From the NCBI GenBank assembly GCA_001972305.1, contig BDDD01000357.1:31081-95080 (forward strand): a stretch of DNA of 64,000 bases, written 5' to 3'. Shown one piece after another: positions 10,352-20,197 of this stretch. Numbering within the stretch: the stretch's first letter is position 1; the number at the start of each line of letters is the position of its first letter. This DNA is from Cephalotus follicularis (Eukaryota > Streptophyta > Magnoliopsida > Oxalidales > Cephalotaceae). Position numbers and translations under genes: made by a program. Under the pieces are notes generated by a model. The model made no database searches. It was not told the DNA's origin and worked only from the letters and a program-made list of their open reading frames with translations.

Positions 10352-11442
10352 TTAAGGATGATCTCCTTGATATCCAGGACTTAGAGTCTTATCCAACTTG
10401 TGAATCCTGTTTATTGGGAAAGATGACTAAATCACCCTTCTCTGGTCAAGGAGAAAGGGCTATGGACTTACTGGGCTTAGTCCATACTGACGTATGTGGT
10501 CCTATGTCAGTCAGTGCGCGAGGTGGTTATATCTACTTGATAACCTTTACCGATTATTTATCTAGGTATGGTTATGTGTATCTGATGAAACACAAGTCAG
10601 AATCCTTTGAGAAATTTAAAGAGTTCAGACTTGAAGTAGAAAAAGCGACAGGTAAATTGATTAAAATACTTTGGTCGGACCGATGTGGTGAATACTTGTC
10701 AGCTGAATTCCTAGGTTATCTTAGAGATAACAGAATTCTATCTCAGTGGACTCCTCCTGGAACACCACAGCATAATGGTATGTCCGAAAGGAGGAATCGG
10801 ACTTTGTTAGACATGATTCGATCCATGATGTCTTTTACTGACCTTCCTACCTATCTCTGGGGTTATGCCCTAGATACAGCTGCTTATATCTTGAATCAGA
10901 TTCCTTCAAAATCTGTGCCTTCTATTCCATACCAGGTATGGTCAGGGAGGAAACCCAGCCTAAGCCATTTGAAGGTTTGGGGTTGTCCGGCTTATGTCAA
11001 GAGGCTTGACGCAGATAAGCTGGAAGCGCGGTCGGACCGTTGCAGGTTTGTGGGGTATCCTAAAGAAATTAAATGATACTATTTCTACCACCCTAGCGAA
11101 CAAAAGATATTTGTTTCGCGAAATGCTGTGTTTCTAGAGAAGGAATACCTTCTTAAAGGAAACAGTGGGAGTAAGGTGGAACTCAAGGAGTTGCCACAGG
11201 TAGAAACCACACAGGAGATGGAGGAGTTGGAGGTTAGACCTTCAACATACACAGCTGAGATTGGATCTCAGGCTGAGAATGGTTCTCAGTTAGGCAAACC
11301 TCTTTTGAGGAGATCAGGCAGAATCCCATTAGCACCTGAGAGGTATGGTTTCCTCATTGATGGTACTGATGAGATAAACGACACTGAAGATGACGAGCTA
11401 GCCAGCTATCTAGAGGCGGCACTGAATCTAAAGCATGGCTAG
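10352..11442 (+). pseudogene. Element A integrase
   Basis: Integrase joins element cDNA to the chromosome. The frame resumes after the gap in the zinc-binding region (CESCLLGKMTKSPF near 10405), then shows the catalytic core: HTDVCGP (first Asp, near 10481), the second Asp region WSDRCGEY (near 10672) and the conserved glutamate region (HNGMSERRNRT near 10770). The GKKP-type domain region GCPAYVKRL lies near 10985. A TGA at 11074-11076 interrupts the GYYFY block, and the downstream linker (LLRRSGRIPLAPERYGF) continues in the same frame to 11442. A frameshift to the RT frame occurs between 11442 and 11595. Confidence 0.88.
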
Positions 11443-12989
11443 GAGCCATGAAATCCGAAATGGATTCCATGTACTCAAACAAAGTTTGAAATTTGGTTGA
11501 AGCACCCGAAGGCATAGTGCATATTGGCTGCAAATGGATCTTCAAGAAGAAGATGAATGCAGATGGAAAATTTGAGACTTATAAAGCTTGATTAGTGGCG
11601 AAAGGGTATAGGCAACGACATGGAGTCGACTATATTGAAATTTTTTCACCTGTTGCCATACTTAAATCCATTAGGATCTTAGTTGATATTGCCGCTCATT
11701 ATGATTATGAGATATGGCAAATGGATGTCAAGACGACATTCTTAAATGGGCGTCTTGAAGAGGATATTTACATGTCCCAACCCGAGGGGTTTACATCTTC
11801 CCAGCACCCGCACATGGTGTGCAAGCTCGAACGGTCCATTTATGGACTAAAGCAAGCATCTCGTAGCTGGAATCTACGTTTTGATGAAGCGGTCAAATCT
11901 TTTGACTTCGTTAAAAAAGTAGATGAGCCTTGTGTTCATCGAAAGCAAGAGGGACCTAGTATCACTTTCTTAGTGCTATATGTAGATGACATCCTACTCA
12001 TTGAGAATGATGTAGGGATGTTATAGTCTGCAAAGATATGGCTAACTAAGAATTTTTCCATGAAAGATTTGGGAGAAGCCACCTATATACTGGGTATTAG
12101 TATCTTCAGGGATAGATCCAACATGTTACTTGGGCTTTCCCAAAGCCAGTACATCAGTAAAGTGCTGAAGAGGTTTAGCATGGAGAATTCCAAGAGAGGC
12201 CTATTGCCAATAGGCGAAGGAATTCATCTTTCTCGAAAGATGTCTCCTCAGACATCTGAAGAGAGAGCACGCATGAGTCGGATACCCTATGCTTTGGCAG
12301 TAGGGTCGATCATGTATGCCATGTTATGTACTATGCCTGATGTCGTACTTACCCTGGGTATGGCAAGTCATTTTCAGTCTGATCCCAGTGAGAAGCACTG
12401 GGAAGTGGTCAAGGGAATCCTGAAGTATCTTAGGAGGACTCATGATATGTTCTTGATCTATGGAAAAGATAGTGAGCTGAAATTGGAGGGCTTTACAGAC
12501 TCCAGTTTTGATAGTGATCTGGATGATCACAAATCTATCTCTAGGTACGTTTTTGTACTTAACGGTGGAGCTGTGAGCTGGCGCAGTTCAAAGTAAGAGA
12601 CTATTACAGATTCTACCACAGAAGCCGAGTACATAGCAGCCTCAGATGCCGCCAAGGAGGGTGTATGGATGCGCAAGTTCATTACTGAATTAGGAGTTGT
12701 TCCATCCATTATTAGTCCAGTTATTATATACTGTGATAATAATGGGGCTGTAGCACAAGCCAAGGAACCGCGGTCTCACCAGCGATCCAAACACATCGAG
12801 CGACGCTATCATTTAATCCGTGAGATTATTGGTGGCGGAGATATACAGCTAGAGAGGGTCTCCTCAGAGGAGAACACAGCAGATCCACTGACCAAGGCAA
12901 TGGGCACCAAGGCTCTAGAGCATCATCGTGGGACGATGGGTCTAAGCTATAGGAGTTCATGGCTTGAGGGTCAAGTGGGAGATTGTTAG
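11443..12989 (+). pseudogene. Element A reverse transcriptase and RNase H
   Basis: RT and RNase H copy element RNA into cDNA. The 5' RT part is frameshifted and carries a TGA where the conserved Arg of KARLVAKGY should be. From 11595 one frame shows QMDVKTTFLNG, GLKQASRSW, the catalytic LYVDDILL (near 11980), MKDLGEATYILGI and the RNase H block (TDSSF near 12500; TEAEYIAASDAAKE near 12625; YCDNNGAVAQAKE near 12735). TAG at 12024-12026 and TAA at 12594-12596 break it. The pol stop (12987-12989) lies six bases inside the 3' LTR. The C terminus matches copia elements such as F. Confidence 0.88.
12968..12983 (+). promoter_or_regulatory. Element A polypurine tract region
   Basis: GGGTCAAGTGGGAGAT lies immediately before the LTR TG. 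It is the expected plus-strand primer site, though interrupted by pyrimidines. Confidence 0.7.
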
Positions 12990-15196
12990 ATATAGTGACC
13001 CGACAATCCATTAGATGGGTTGTCATTTTATATCTTATATTGTATGAACAATCTTATTCCTTGGATATATGATGTGTGCTAATTTTGTTATGGCTATATC
13101 ACTTGTGTTTTATCACTTAATTGAAGTAGTTTATTATTTACCTGTTTAGCCCTGACATAAGGTTGGATGCCTAGCATGAAGGCTGTGAGATAGGTTACCT
13201 TATTCCTTATGTCAAATTAGTTCCAAGTCATATGTTTACTTTGTGAGCAATAGTGAACCGGATAGACTTGCGCGTATGTTGTCTGCTCATGGAATTGGAG
13301 GATGGATTCTCTCACTACCATCTATGTTAGACACTAAGGCGAATTCGGGGTGCACGCTGGGAGCATGTACACTGAACAAGACCAGCATAGGAGACACTGT
13401 TTGGATAGTCGTTATTCTCGTGTCAGTCGTGACTCCTACTTGTTGCGGTTGTGTATAAGTGATGATCACTTAGCAAGCTCTCAAACTCGTCTGATCCTTA
13501 GACCTGAGCGACTGCTCTATATTGTATGGAGACGGTTATGCTTTGATCTCCACCTTACCCAGTCCTTACGCAGGACTAGAAATCGGGTGGTTTTTGGGTA
13601 TGATCTAATCTATATGAATATAAATGAGTGCGCAATATGTGATTGTCACACCTGAGCGAAGGTGATCGGCTTTATTATGATCTAATTATACTTTGGACTT
13701 ACGAAATCCTTAGACAAGGTTGAGGTAGACTGGAAATTAGATTTTCGGAGAGTTTACCAAAGGTCCTAGTAATGATCAAATATTTTAGCCATTGAGGTAT
13801 TATCTAGGGTTGACACATATCCTTACCCTAGACCTCAATCGGGGCCAAGCATGACAAGGGATTATAGTATACGTGAACCGACAACTTAGAAAATCTAGGG
13901 TTAATGAGGTGTGTAATAAATGATGGGAAAATTAATTAGATTATTTTTCCATCTGGATAATATTAGATATTATTCCGAGAGCATTTAAATTGGTCTAGGA
14001 CCATTTAGAATGGCTAAACCGAACCCTAGGGGTATTTTGGTAATTTATGAACACCTCCAGTTTTAACCAAGATTTTATAGGGTCCGTGCCCAATAATGAT
14101 TAGTTCTTTAATATGTTGGACATATTAAGTCTTGGTGTCAAATATCGATTATGTGGATTTTTCATTTTGTGGAAACACATTTGTTTGATCTTACTTAATC
14201 AATATTAGAAGGGATTAAATAAGTTGGACTTATACTCAAAATGTTTTATATACCAGTCAAAGCATCGACGTCTTCTGGGAAAGCGTCGACGCATTCCTTT
14301 AGACAAAGCGTCGACGCATTCAGGGAAGCGTCGACGCTTAAGGCTTATATAGAGTTGATGACTTTTAGAAAGACGTCGATGTTTAGTGCCATGTAATCCA
14401 TAAGCGTCGACACTATTGTTAAAAGCGTTGGCGCTTAGCGCGAGATGTGCAGCCTTTGCACGATCTCACTTCGTGGGCACGATTTCTTTCACATCTCCAA
14501 CAGTTTTCTCACATCAATGCAAGTTATGGAAACGTGGGGAACATGGCTGCAGACTCCCTAGGAGTGAGAACCATGTTCCCATGTTTGTGGGAGAGTGGGA
14601 ATATGGGCTGGTAAGAAGTTATTTGTGCACAAAATGTTTCAGTGAGTTTATGGGGGATTTTTGCTAGGCAAAAACAAGAAGAGTATTCTCTATGCACTTA
14701 GAGTTTTCCTTCACCTACAAACACCAAGCAAGTTACTTATCTAGGGTATATTGTTTTTGATTGCATTAATCAAACTCAATTTTCCTTTTATAAGTTTTGA
14801 GAGAGAAAGAGAGAGTCCATAAGGAAACTGTTTTGTTTCTTCCTTCCGGTGTGCATCTGCTAGGAGCAGTAGCTGAACGTTTTGGAGGGCAGTAAAGAAG
14901 GAGTCTTCGCAAGCTAGTAGCGGCAAAGACGAAGGAGCCATCACCCGTAGGTATAATTCCTTGTCTCCTTCTCTAGCTCCCATGTTTGTGTGTCACCATT
15001 ACTTGCTATGGTGACACCAATTCAACTCTTGTGTTGATGTAGTGATCCATGTGGCCTGTGGCCATGCCATAAAAGGACTGTTTTTCCCTTTGCTGGGTGT
15101 TCTTCCGCTGCCATGTTTGCATGTTTAATTTTTGTTCTACACCGTACACACCTTAGTCCAATTATGGCATTGGAGTTGGTTAATCTGATTATATCA
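12984..15196 (+). repeat. Element A 3' LTR (2213 bp)
   Basis: It begins TGTTAGATATAG and ends ATCA. Its last 528 bases match the visible 5' LTR. It contains no convincing ORF but carries three perfect GCGTCGACGC palindromes (14283-14337). The next five bases, CTTTT, are the expected right target duplication; the left one is outside the window. Harbinger sequence continues after it. Confidence 0.92.
14270..14430. repeat. GCGTCGACGC palindromes in the A LTR
   Basis: Perfect decamers start at 14283, 14308 and 14328, with decayed copies near 14262 (GCATCGACGT), 14403 (GCGTCGACAC) and 14424 (GCGTTGGCGC). TCTGGGAA precedes the first, as it does the leader copy at 989. Confidence 0.9.
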
Positions 15197-15283
15197 CTTT
15201 TGACTATCAATTTTTATCTGTTGCATTTTCATAATTTTTTTAGCTCTTTCTAATCAACTATCAATATATTTGTTTTTGTATTA

Positions 15284-16433
15284 GATACTGGATGAAGGAG
15301 ATAGGAAAAAGCATATTGCACAAAAAAAGAGATTGTTATATACTACAGTGGCAGCAACCGCGTGTTATATAGGTGAATATTATAATAAATATATTTATAA
15401 GGAACCGTGTATGACTTCTTATCGAACTGGATATAGATCGGTAATCGAACTTATGGAAGGAAATCCTACCAGATGTTTCAATTCTTTTAGAATGCATAAG
15501 GATGTATTACTGAGATTAGAGCATAACTTGGAATCATTGTATGGGTTACAAAGTAGTCGAAACATGAATCCATTAGAGATGGTCGCTATTTTTTTTGCAC
15601 ATAGTTGGTCAAGGATGTTCCGTTAGAAATGCAATGGAACGGTTTCAACATTCTAGTGAAACTATGAGTAGGATTTTTGGAGAAGTTTTAAAAAGTGTGT
15701 GCAGAATGGGCTTTCACTTGATCAAACCTATTGATCCAGAATTTAAAGATGTTTCCCCTCGAATTCTAAGCAATTCAAGATACATACCTCATTTTAATGT
15801 ATTATATAATCCCAATAACTTGAGATTATATATTTATAATTAATATTTTCTACATAGTACATATAATTTATTTGTAAAATAATGGAGGACTGTATTAGAG
15901 CTATTGATGGTGTCCATGTTCCTGTATGCATAAGTCCTCTTAAAGCTATTTCATATATTGGGTGAAAGGGAATTCTGACACAAAATGTGATGGCAGTATG
16001 TGATTTTGACATGCGATTCACCTTTTGTTGGGCTGGTTGGGAAGGCTCCGCACATGATACAATAATATTTTATGCCGCTCTGCGTATCCAACGCTTAATT
16101 TTCCTCATCCACCTGATGGTAATTTATATACTTTAAATTTTAAATTTGTTATGTATAATAACATTGTTTTTAAATTCAGTTTATTTTTTTTCAAAATTAT
16201 TTGTATGTAAATGTAGGTAAATATTACTTGGTTGATTCTGAATATCCTCCACGGAAGAGATATATTTCACTATATAAATGAGAGAGATATAATCTACCTG
16301 ATTTTCAACTTGGGAGATCACATGTAAGTCCAGAAAAGATTTTTAACTATACTCATTCATCACACATAAGTGTAATTGAACGAGTATTTGGAGTATGGAA
16401 AAAGAAGTGGAAGATTATTAAGACTATGCCTTC
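15284..16433 (+). pseudogene. Harbinger (HARBI1-like, DDE family 4) transposase, N-terminal and catalytic part
   Basis: Transposases of this family cut and paste PIF/Harbinger elements. The N-terminal HTH-like region (FRMHKDVLLRLEHNLES, near 15490) is followed by a frameshift at a T run near 15590. The catalytic region DCIRAIDGVHVPV (first Asp, near 15890) and the second Asp region WEGSAHDTIIF (near 16045) follow. An intron with GT-AG borders fits at 16119-16216, restoring DG then KYYLVDSEYPP. A second intron probably covers about 15798-15883. The region ERVFGVWKKKWKI (near 16380) is also seen. TGA codons near 15962 and 16279 and the insertion at 16434 inactivate it. Confidence 0.85.
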
Positions 16434-17054
16434 TGTCACACCCTATTTCTATAACAACACATAAGTCATGGCAATTTAACATGATATTCAGCTTATATAA
16501 AATTACGGAAAATTAAAACTTTCCAAAACATATAACTCTTGCGGAAGCATTCCATAAGCCGAATAAATAAATAAAAATCGTAACATGTGTCCCATACCAC
16601 ATGTTAGTAATTGTTTAACAACATAAATAAACCATCGTCAAATTGCCCTCAACGGAGCGTGATCAATATTCAAACACGATATTTAATTATTATAACAATC
16701 CATGTTCACATTCCTTAAAAGAAATACAACTTAATATTCTCTTCAATCCTCCAAGCATAAGCAGCATCAATCCGCTGCATCAATCTGAAATTGTAGGGGT
16801 TGACCTTTGTCCTCACTCGGCTAAGTAGAGAAAATATAAATACACTTAGGGTCAACTATAATAAATACCATGTAATGAATACATTCGTGATGCAATACAT
16901 AATATATCACAATATATATATATATATATGCCAATAGGTGCAACCATGTCAAGTGGCTATAACTATCAATCCATCAACCATGTCTTAAAGGATCAATCCA
17001 ATCAATCCGGTCAATCCACTGTTACTTGCACGAAGGCCAAGTAAACAGAGTGTG

Positions 17055-17260
17055 TGGGTGTCCCTAGCCATCTCCTGGCCCCTAGGCGCACAATCCCACC
17101 CCTAGCCCTCAATGACAACTCCGTCACGTGGCTAGCGCAACATCAATCCAATCACTATGGGTGTCCCTAGCCATCTCCTGGCCCCTAGGTGAACAATCTC
17201 GTCCCCAACCCTCAATGACAACTCCGTCACGGGGCTGGCACAGCATCAATCCAAACACAA
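17055..17260. repeat. 103-bp tandem duplication in solo LTR 1
   Basis: Two units begin with TGGGTGTCCCTAGCC at 17055 and 17158. They carry matching later blocks (CTCAATGACAACTCCGTCAC). Confidence 0.85.
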
Positions 17261-17540
17261 ACATCAATCAATTAATCCAAAGTCAATCCATTTCTCAAGT
17301 ACTTTATAAGTTATAAATTACTTGAAACAATACATTTTCAAATGTATAACAATCATTTGAAATAACTTTCAATCCTTCGAAAATATACAAATTTTCAAAT
17401 ATACATTTTCGTGTAAAGTAATGATTTGTTACAAAATCATGTATGCACTTCTAAAATGGTAAAACACTTTAGAAATTAATCACATTTCAATCCACAACAG
17501 TTATGCAAGCAAACATATGCTCCAATGCAAAACAGACCCT

Positions 17541-17890
17541 TTTGGCGTTAACGTGTATCCTTTAGGCGTCGACGCGCATAACAATCCTTCTGGGCGTCAA
17601 CACGTAATCTAGGCTTTAACGTGTACACCGTCTCTTAAGCGTCAATAGCTCAATCCCTTGCGTCGACGCTCTAAGGCAGGAACCTTAGGCATCAACGTCT
17701 CCTCATGGCGTCGATGCTATAAGGTAGGAACCTTAAGCGCTAGTGCCTTTTTTCCTTAAGCGTCAACATCTCCTTATGGCGTTGACGCTATAAGGTAGGA
17801 ACCTTAAGCTCCAATGCCTTTTTTCCTTAGGCGTCGACGTTTAAAGCGTCTTATGCCCAGCACAATAGGCCAAGGCGTCGACGTCTGTCG
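17541..17890. repeat. Palindrome-variant array and 71-bp tandem repeat in solo LTR 1
   Basis: Perfect GCGTCGACGC occurs at 17566 and 17660. Many decayed forms (GCGTTAACG, GCGTCAACA, GCGTCGATGC, GCGTTGACGC) lie around them. Two 71-bp units start at 17689 and 17760, with a partial third at 17831. Each full unit includes TAAGGT-AGGA-ACCTTA, a 6-bp hairpin. Confidence 0.85.
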
Positions 17891-18465
17891 AACCAGAACC
17901 AATACCACAACGCCTTAGTGCGTCAACCAACAAGAATTCATGCATACAACACATGTAATTCAATCCATTTCCACTCCAAGTCACACCATGCATACAGGTC
18001 ATAGCAAACCTCAACATGCATAGTTACAATCCAACAGTCATACATTTCATCAAATGAGTATCCACTATATTTTAAATCAAAATACAAGTATATAGCCACT
18101 ACCTTAGATCCCAAGCTAGGAATAGTAGTCCACCTTTTTGAGTTCCACTGACCAGTAGCTTCGCGCTCCTTGGTCCGGCACAGCAGCTCCAAGTTCAAGC
18201 TTCCAAGCTCTTGCACCAGTCAACAATGGAGAGTGTGGCTCTCGCTCTCTCTCTTTCTCTCTTTCTCTCTAAGGCACCGAAGGAAGGTGAGGAGAGGTGT
18301 GCCTTTATGGAGTTTCCTTCTTTCTCTTCCCTCACGCATGTCAGACGTCATGTGCCTTTCCCTCTGTTCTCTCTGCCATTTCAACGCATAGGGAAGAGAG
18401 AAAGCATTCCACACTTGTTTATCACGCGTCTTCTGCCAGTGTTTTGTTTTATTCTACTAACAGTC

Positions 18466-18745
18466 ATTGGCGTTAACGTCTACGATGCGCGTCGACGCGT
18501 TGATTCTCTTCCTTGGCGCTAACAGGTTCCGTGAACCGCATTAACGCCTACCCCTCTGGTTCCTAATTGGTGGGCATCGACGCCATCACTTGGCGTCGAC
18601 GTCTCAAGGCAAGGAGCCTTAAGCGCGCCCTTCATTCCTTGGCGTCGACGCTACTTCACGGCGTCGATGCTTTAAAGCCCAAAACCTCAAGCATAGTGTG
18701 CATTCGTTGGCGTTGACGCCATCCCTTGGCGTCGACGCTCAACGC
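18466..18745. repeat. Second palindrome cluster in solo LTR 1
   Basis: Perfect GCGTCGACGC occurs at 18489, 18642 and 18729. Variants lie at 18575 (GCATCGACGC), 18593, 18661 (GCGTCGATGC) and 18710 (GCGTTGACGC). Confidence 0.85.
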
Positions 18746-18889
18746 CCTTTTTCTTGAAATTCCAATCCATACCACATTCTTAACTCAAAATTCAAACTAT
18801 AAGTTGGAAAAATCCATCATTCTCATTAATTTATGATAATTTACGTTGAGGATTTCAACAACACATCAATAGAATGTTCGGTCAAGACA

Positions 18890-19143
18890 CCTTCATACCC
18901 ACTTGATAGACAACTCAAAATTGTGGCAGCAACAATGACCTTACATAATTTTATTAGAAAAAACACAACACAAGATTGTCATTTTTCAGAGTTTGATGAC
19001 AATACTACATTTTACTTAAAGACGAATTGGGGGATGTGCAAAATGAGCCTGAAGGATCTCAAACTATATCACAAAGGGAAGGAAGAGAAATAAAAATTTA
19101 TCGTGATAGAATTACTCGTAGTTTAATAACAAATCTTTCATGA
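18890..19143 (+). pseudogene. Harbinger transposase C-terminal part
   Basis: This continues the transposase interrupted at 16434. RQLKIVAATMTLHNFIRKN (about 18908-18965) is the conserved C-terminal DDE block, which includes the family's last acidic or His-Asn region. A frameshift near 19085 is needed to reach the tail (EIKIYRDRITRSL), which ends at a TGA near 19143. The C terminus follows directly after the target duplication, which shows the two halves were once contiguous. Confidence 0.85.
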
Positions 19144-19778
19144 TCATTTTTTATTTTCAAGTACTGTTAACATTAATATGTATTTTTGTATTATTTATGT
19201 AACTTAACAATTATTATAAAACTTTTGGTATTGTTAATTTATTAATCATCTTATGTAATATTATTCATTATCATATTGATATATATATATATAAACATAT
19301 ATACATGGTAGGTAGCGTAATGAATATTTGTTTTATTGATAAAAAATCTAATTTATATTTTTTTTATAAATTTCTCCAATATAAAAAAAATTATATGAAT
19401 TCGTCTCTGGCATAAATGATGTAACTTGATAATTTTTTTTTATGAATTTTAATATTTGACAAAGAAAATTAATAATTAATCTAAATTCACAATTTAAAAG
19501 ACAAAAATTATGGATAGTATAAATTTTATTTAGATTTGTTACCAATAACTAATCAAAATAAACATTTATAATTTCATGTCTATTTCAGTTATTTTAAATG
19601 TCCACAGCAGTTTCAAAAATATATTTACCAAACACATATTCACTACAGAATCACTTTTATATTGAATTTACCAAACGTTTTCAACTTTTTCACAGTATTT
19701 TTGACAAAAACACTTTTATTAAAATTACTTTCAAAAATCACTTTTACGAAACACACAGTATTACCAAACAGAATCTTA
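19144..19778. other. Harbinger 3' subterminal region and right end
   Basis: A/T-rich with no ORF. 19600-19775 has the repeated CAAAC and CACTTTTA-like words typical of subterminal binding regions. The end is placed at 19775 before TTA. Confidence 0.55.
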
Positions 19779-20063
19779 GTAGTAATGGATACCAAAGGAA
19801 GACTAATAGTAATAAGCCAAACAGTATCAAATTATTACCAATAAAAATTGTTATTAAACAACAGTATTTTTTTTCTATTAGCTTCCCTCTTGTGACTGTC
19901 TACCAAAAGCTTTGTTGGATCATAATCACACTGAAAAACTAAAACGCCGTCGTTTAGTTCGTTTATTAAAAGGATATCATGGATAGGCAACAAAGTTCCA
20001 TGTATGTGGCTATAAAGTTCCATGTATGTGGCTATCTCTCTCTGTCTCCTGCCGTTAGCAATA
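19779..20063 (+). promoter_or_regulatory. HCAR: HCAR upstream region and 5' UTR
   Basis: Only about 285 bp of non-TE sequence separates the Harbinger end from the HCAR ATG. It holds a tandem duplication of 22 bases (19992-20013 and 20014-20035) and an upstream ATG at 19979. That ATG opens a 55-codon frame ending TAA at 20144-20146, overlapping exon 1 out of frame. No convincing TATA box was assigned. Confidence 0.6.
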
Positions 20064-20148
20064 ATGATAACTTGTGCTGCAACTGGCAAACTCTCCTCAT
20101 TTCCTGTCTTACTTCCCATCGTTTCTTCATCTTCACCTTCCTCTAAAG
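20064..20148 (+). CDS. HCAR: HCAR exon 1 (transit peptide)
   Basis: 28 codons plus one base. It starts [14 protein letters not shown] and is rich in Ser near its end, as expected for a chloroplast transit peptide. The donor is AAAG/GTACCT. This start is preferred because it keeps phase with exon 2 and fits the family's N terminus. Confidence 0.8.
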
Positions 20149-20163
20149 GTACCTAATCCCCTT

Positions 20164-20197
<34 letters not shown>

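Larger units (their letters stand above)
1..15196 (+). mobile_element. Element A: Ty1/copia LTR retrotransposon (5' end outside window)
   Basis: A full-length-type copia element. The order is partial 5' LTR (1-528), PBS (530-541), long leader, gag (2292), protease, nested element B plus assembly gap, integrase, RT, RNase H, purine-rich tract (12968-12983) and 3' LTR (12984-15196). The aligned LTR parts (1-528 against 14669-15196) have equal length and about 19 mismatches by eye (about 3.6%). The protease-integrase-RT order is diagnostic of copia. The element is dead in place: the protease Asp is lost, pol has stops, and B is inserted. It lies inside a Harbinger transposon. The copia lineage was not assigned with confidence. 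Element F on the minus strand is a relative by gag and pol similarity. Confidence 0.93.
16434..18889 (-). mobile_element. Solo LTR 1, Ty3/gypsy-type (2456 bp)
   Basis: It begins TGTCACACCC and ends CAAGACA, with the 5-bp target duplication CCTTC at 16429-16433 and 18890-18894. The site lies inside the conserved Met-Pro-Ser-Tyr-Pro block of the Harbinger transposase. It contains no pol. On the minus strand it ends GGGTGTGACA, typical of plant gypsy LTRs. It shares blocks with solo LTR 2, for example TTTGTCCTCACTCGGCTAAG. It is a recombination remnant of a full element. Confidence 0.85.
15197..19775 (+). mobile_element. PIF/Harbinger DNA transposon, broken by A and a solo LTR
   Basis: It contains a Harbinger-type transposase split by a solo LTR at 16434-18889. 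The right end carries the typical A/T-rich subterminal region ending CCAAACAGAATC, which reads as a GATTCTGTTTGG-type inverted terminal repeat. It is followed by TTA (19776-19778), a fitting 3-bp target site. The left end lies beyond element A, outside the window. The right end is only about 290 bp upstream of the HCAR ATG. Confidence 0.8.

Noticed and set aside
9857-10384. Frame spanning the N run
   Set aside because: It is open only because N contains no stop; artefact.
15333-15843. Host gene made of the two short frames
   Set aside because: They belong to a PIF/Harbinger transposase (DDE family 4) with a frameshift at a T run.
16900-16930. AT dinucleotide run as a regulatory element
   Set aside because: A simple AT microsatellite in a solo LTR without other support.
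18170-18522. Overlapping short plus frames in solo LTR 1
   Set aside because: They sit in LTR sequence with CT-rich low complexity and show no family motif.
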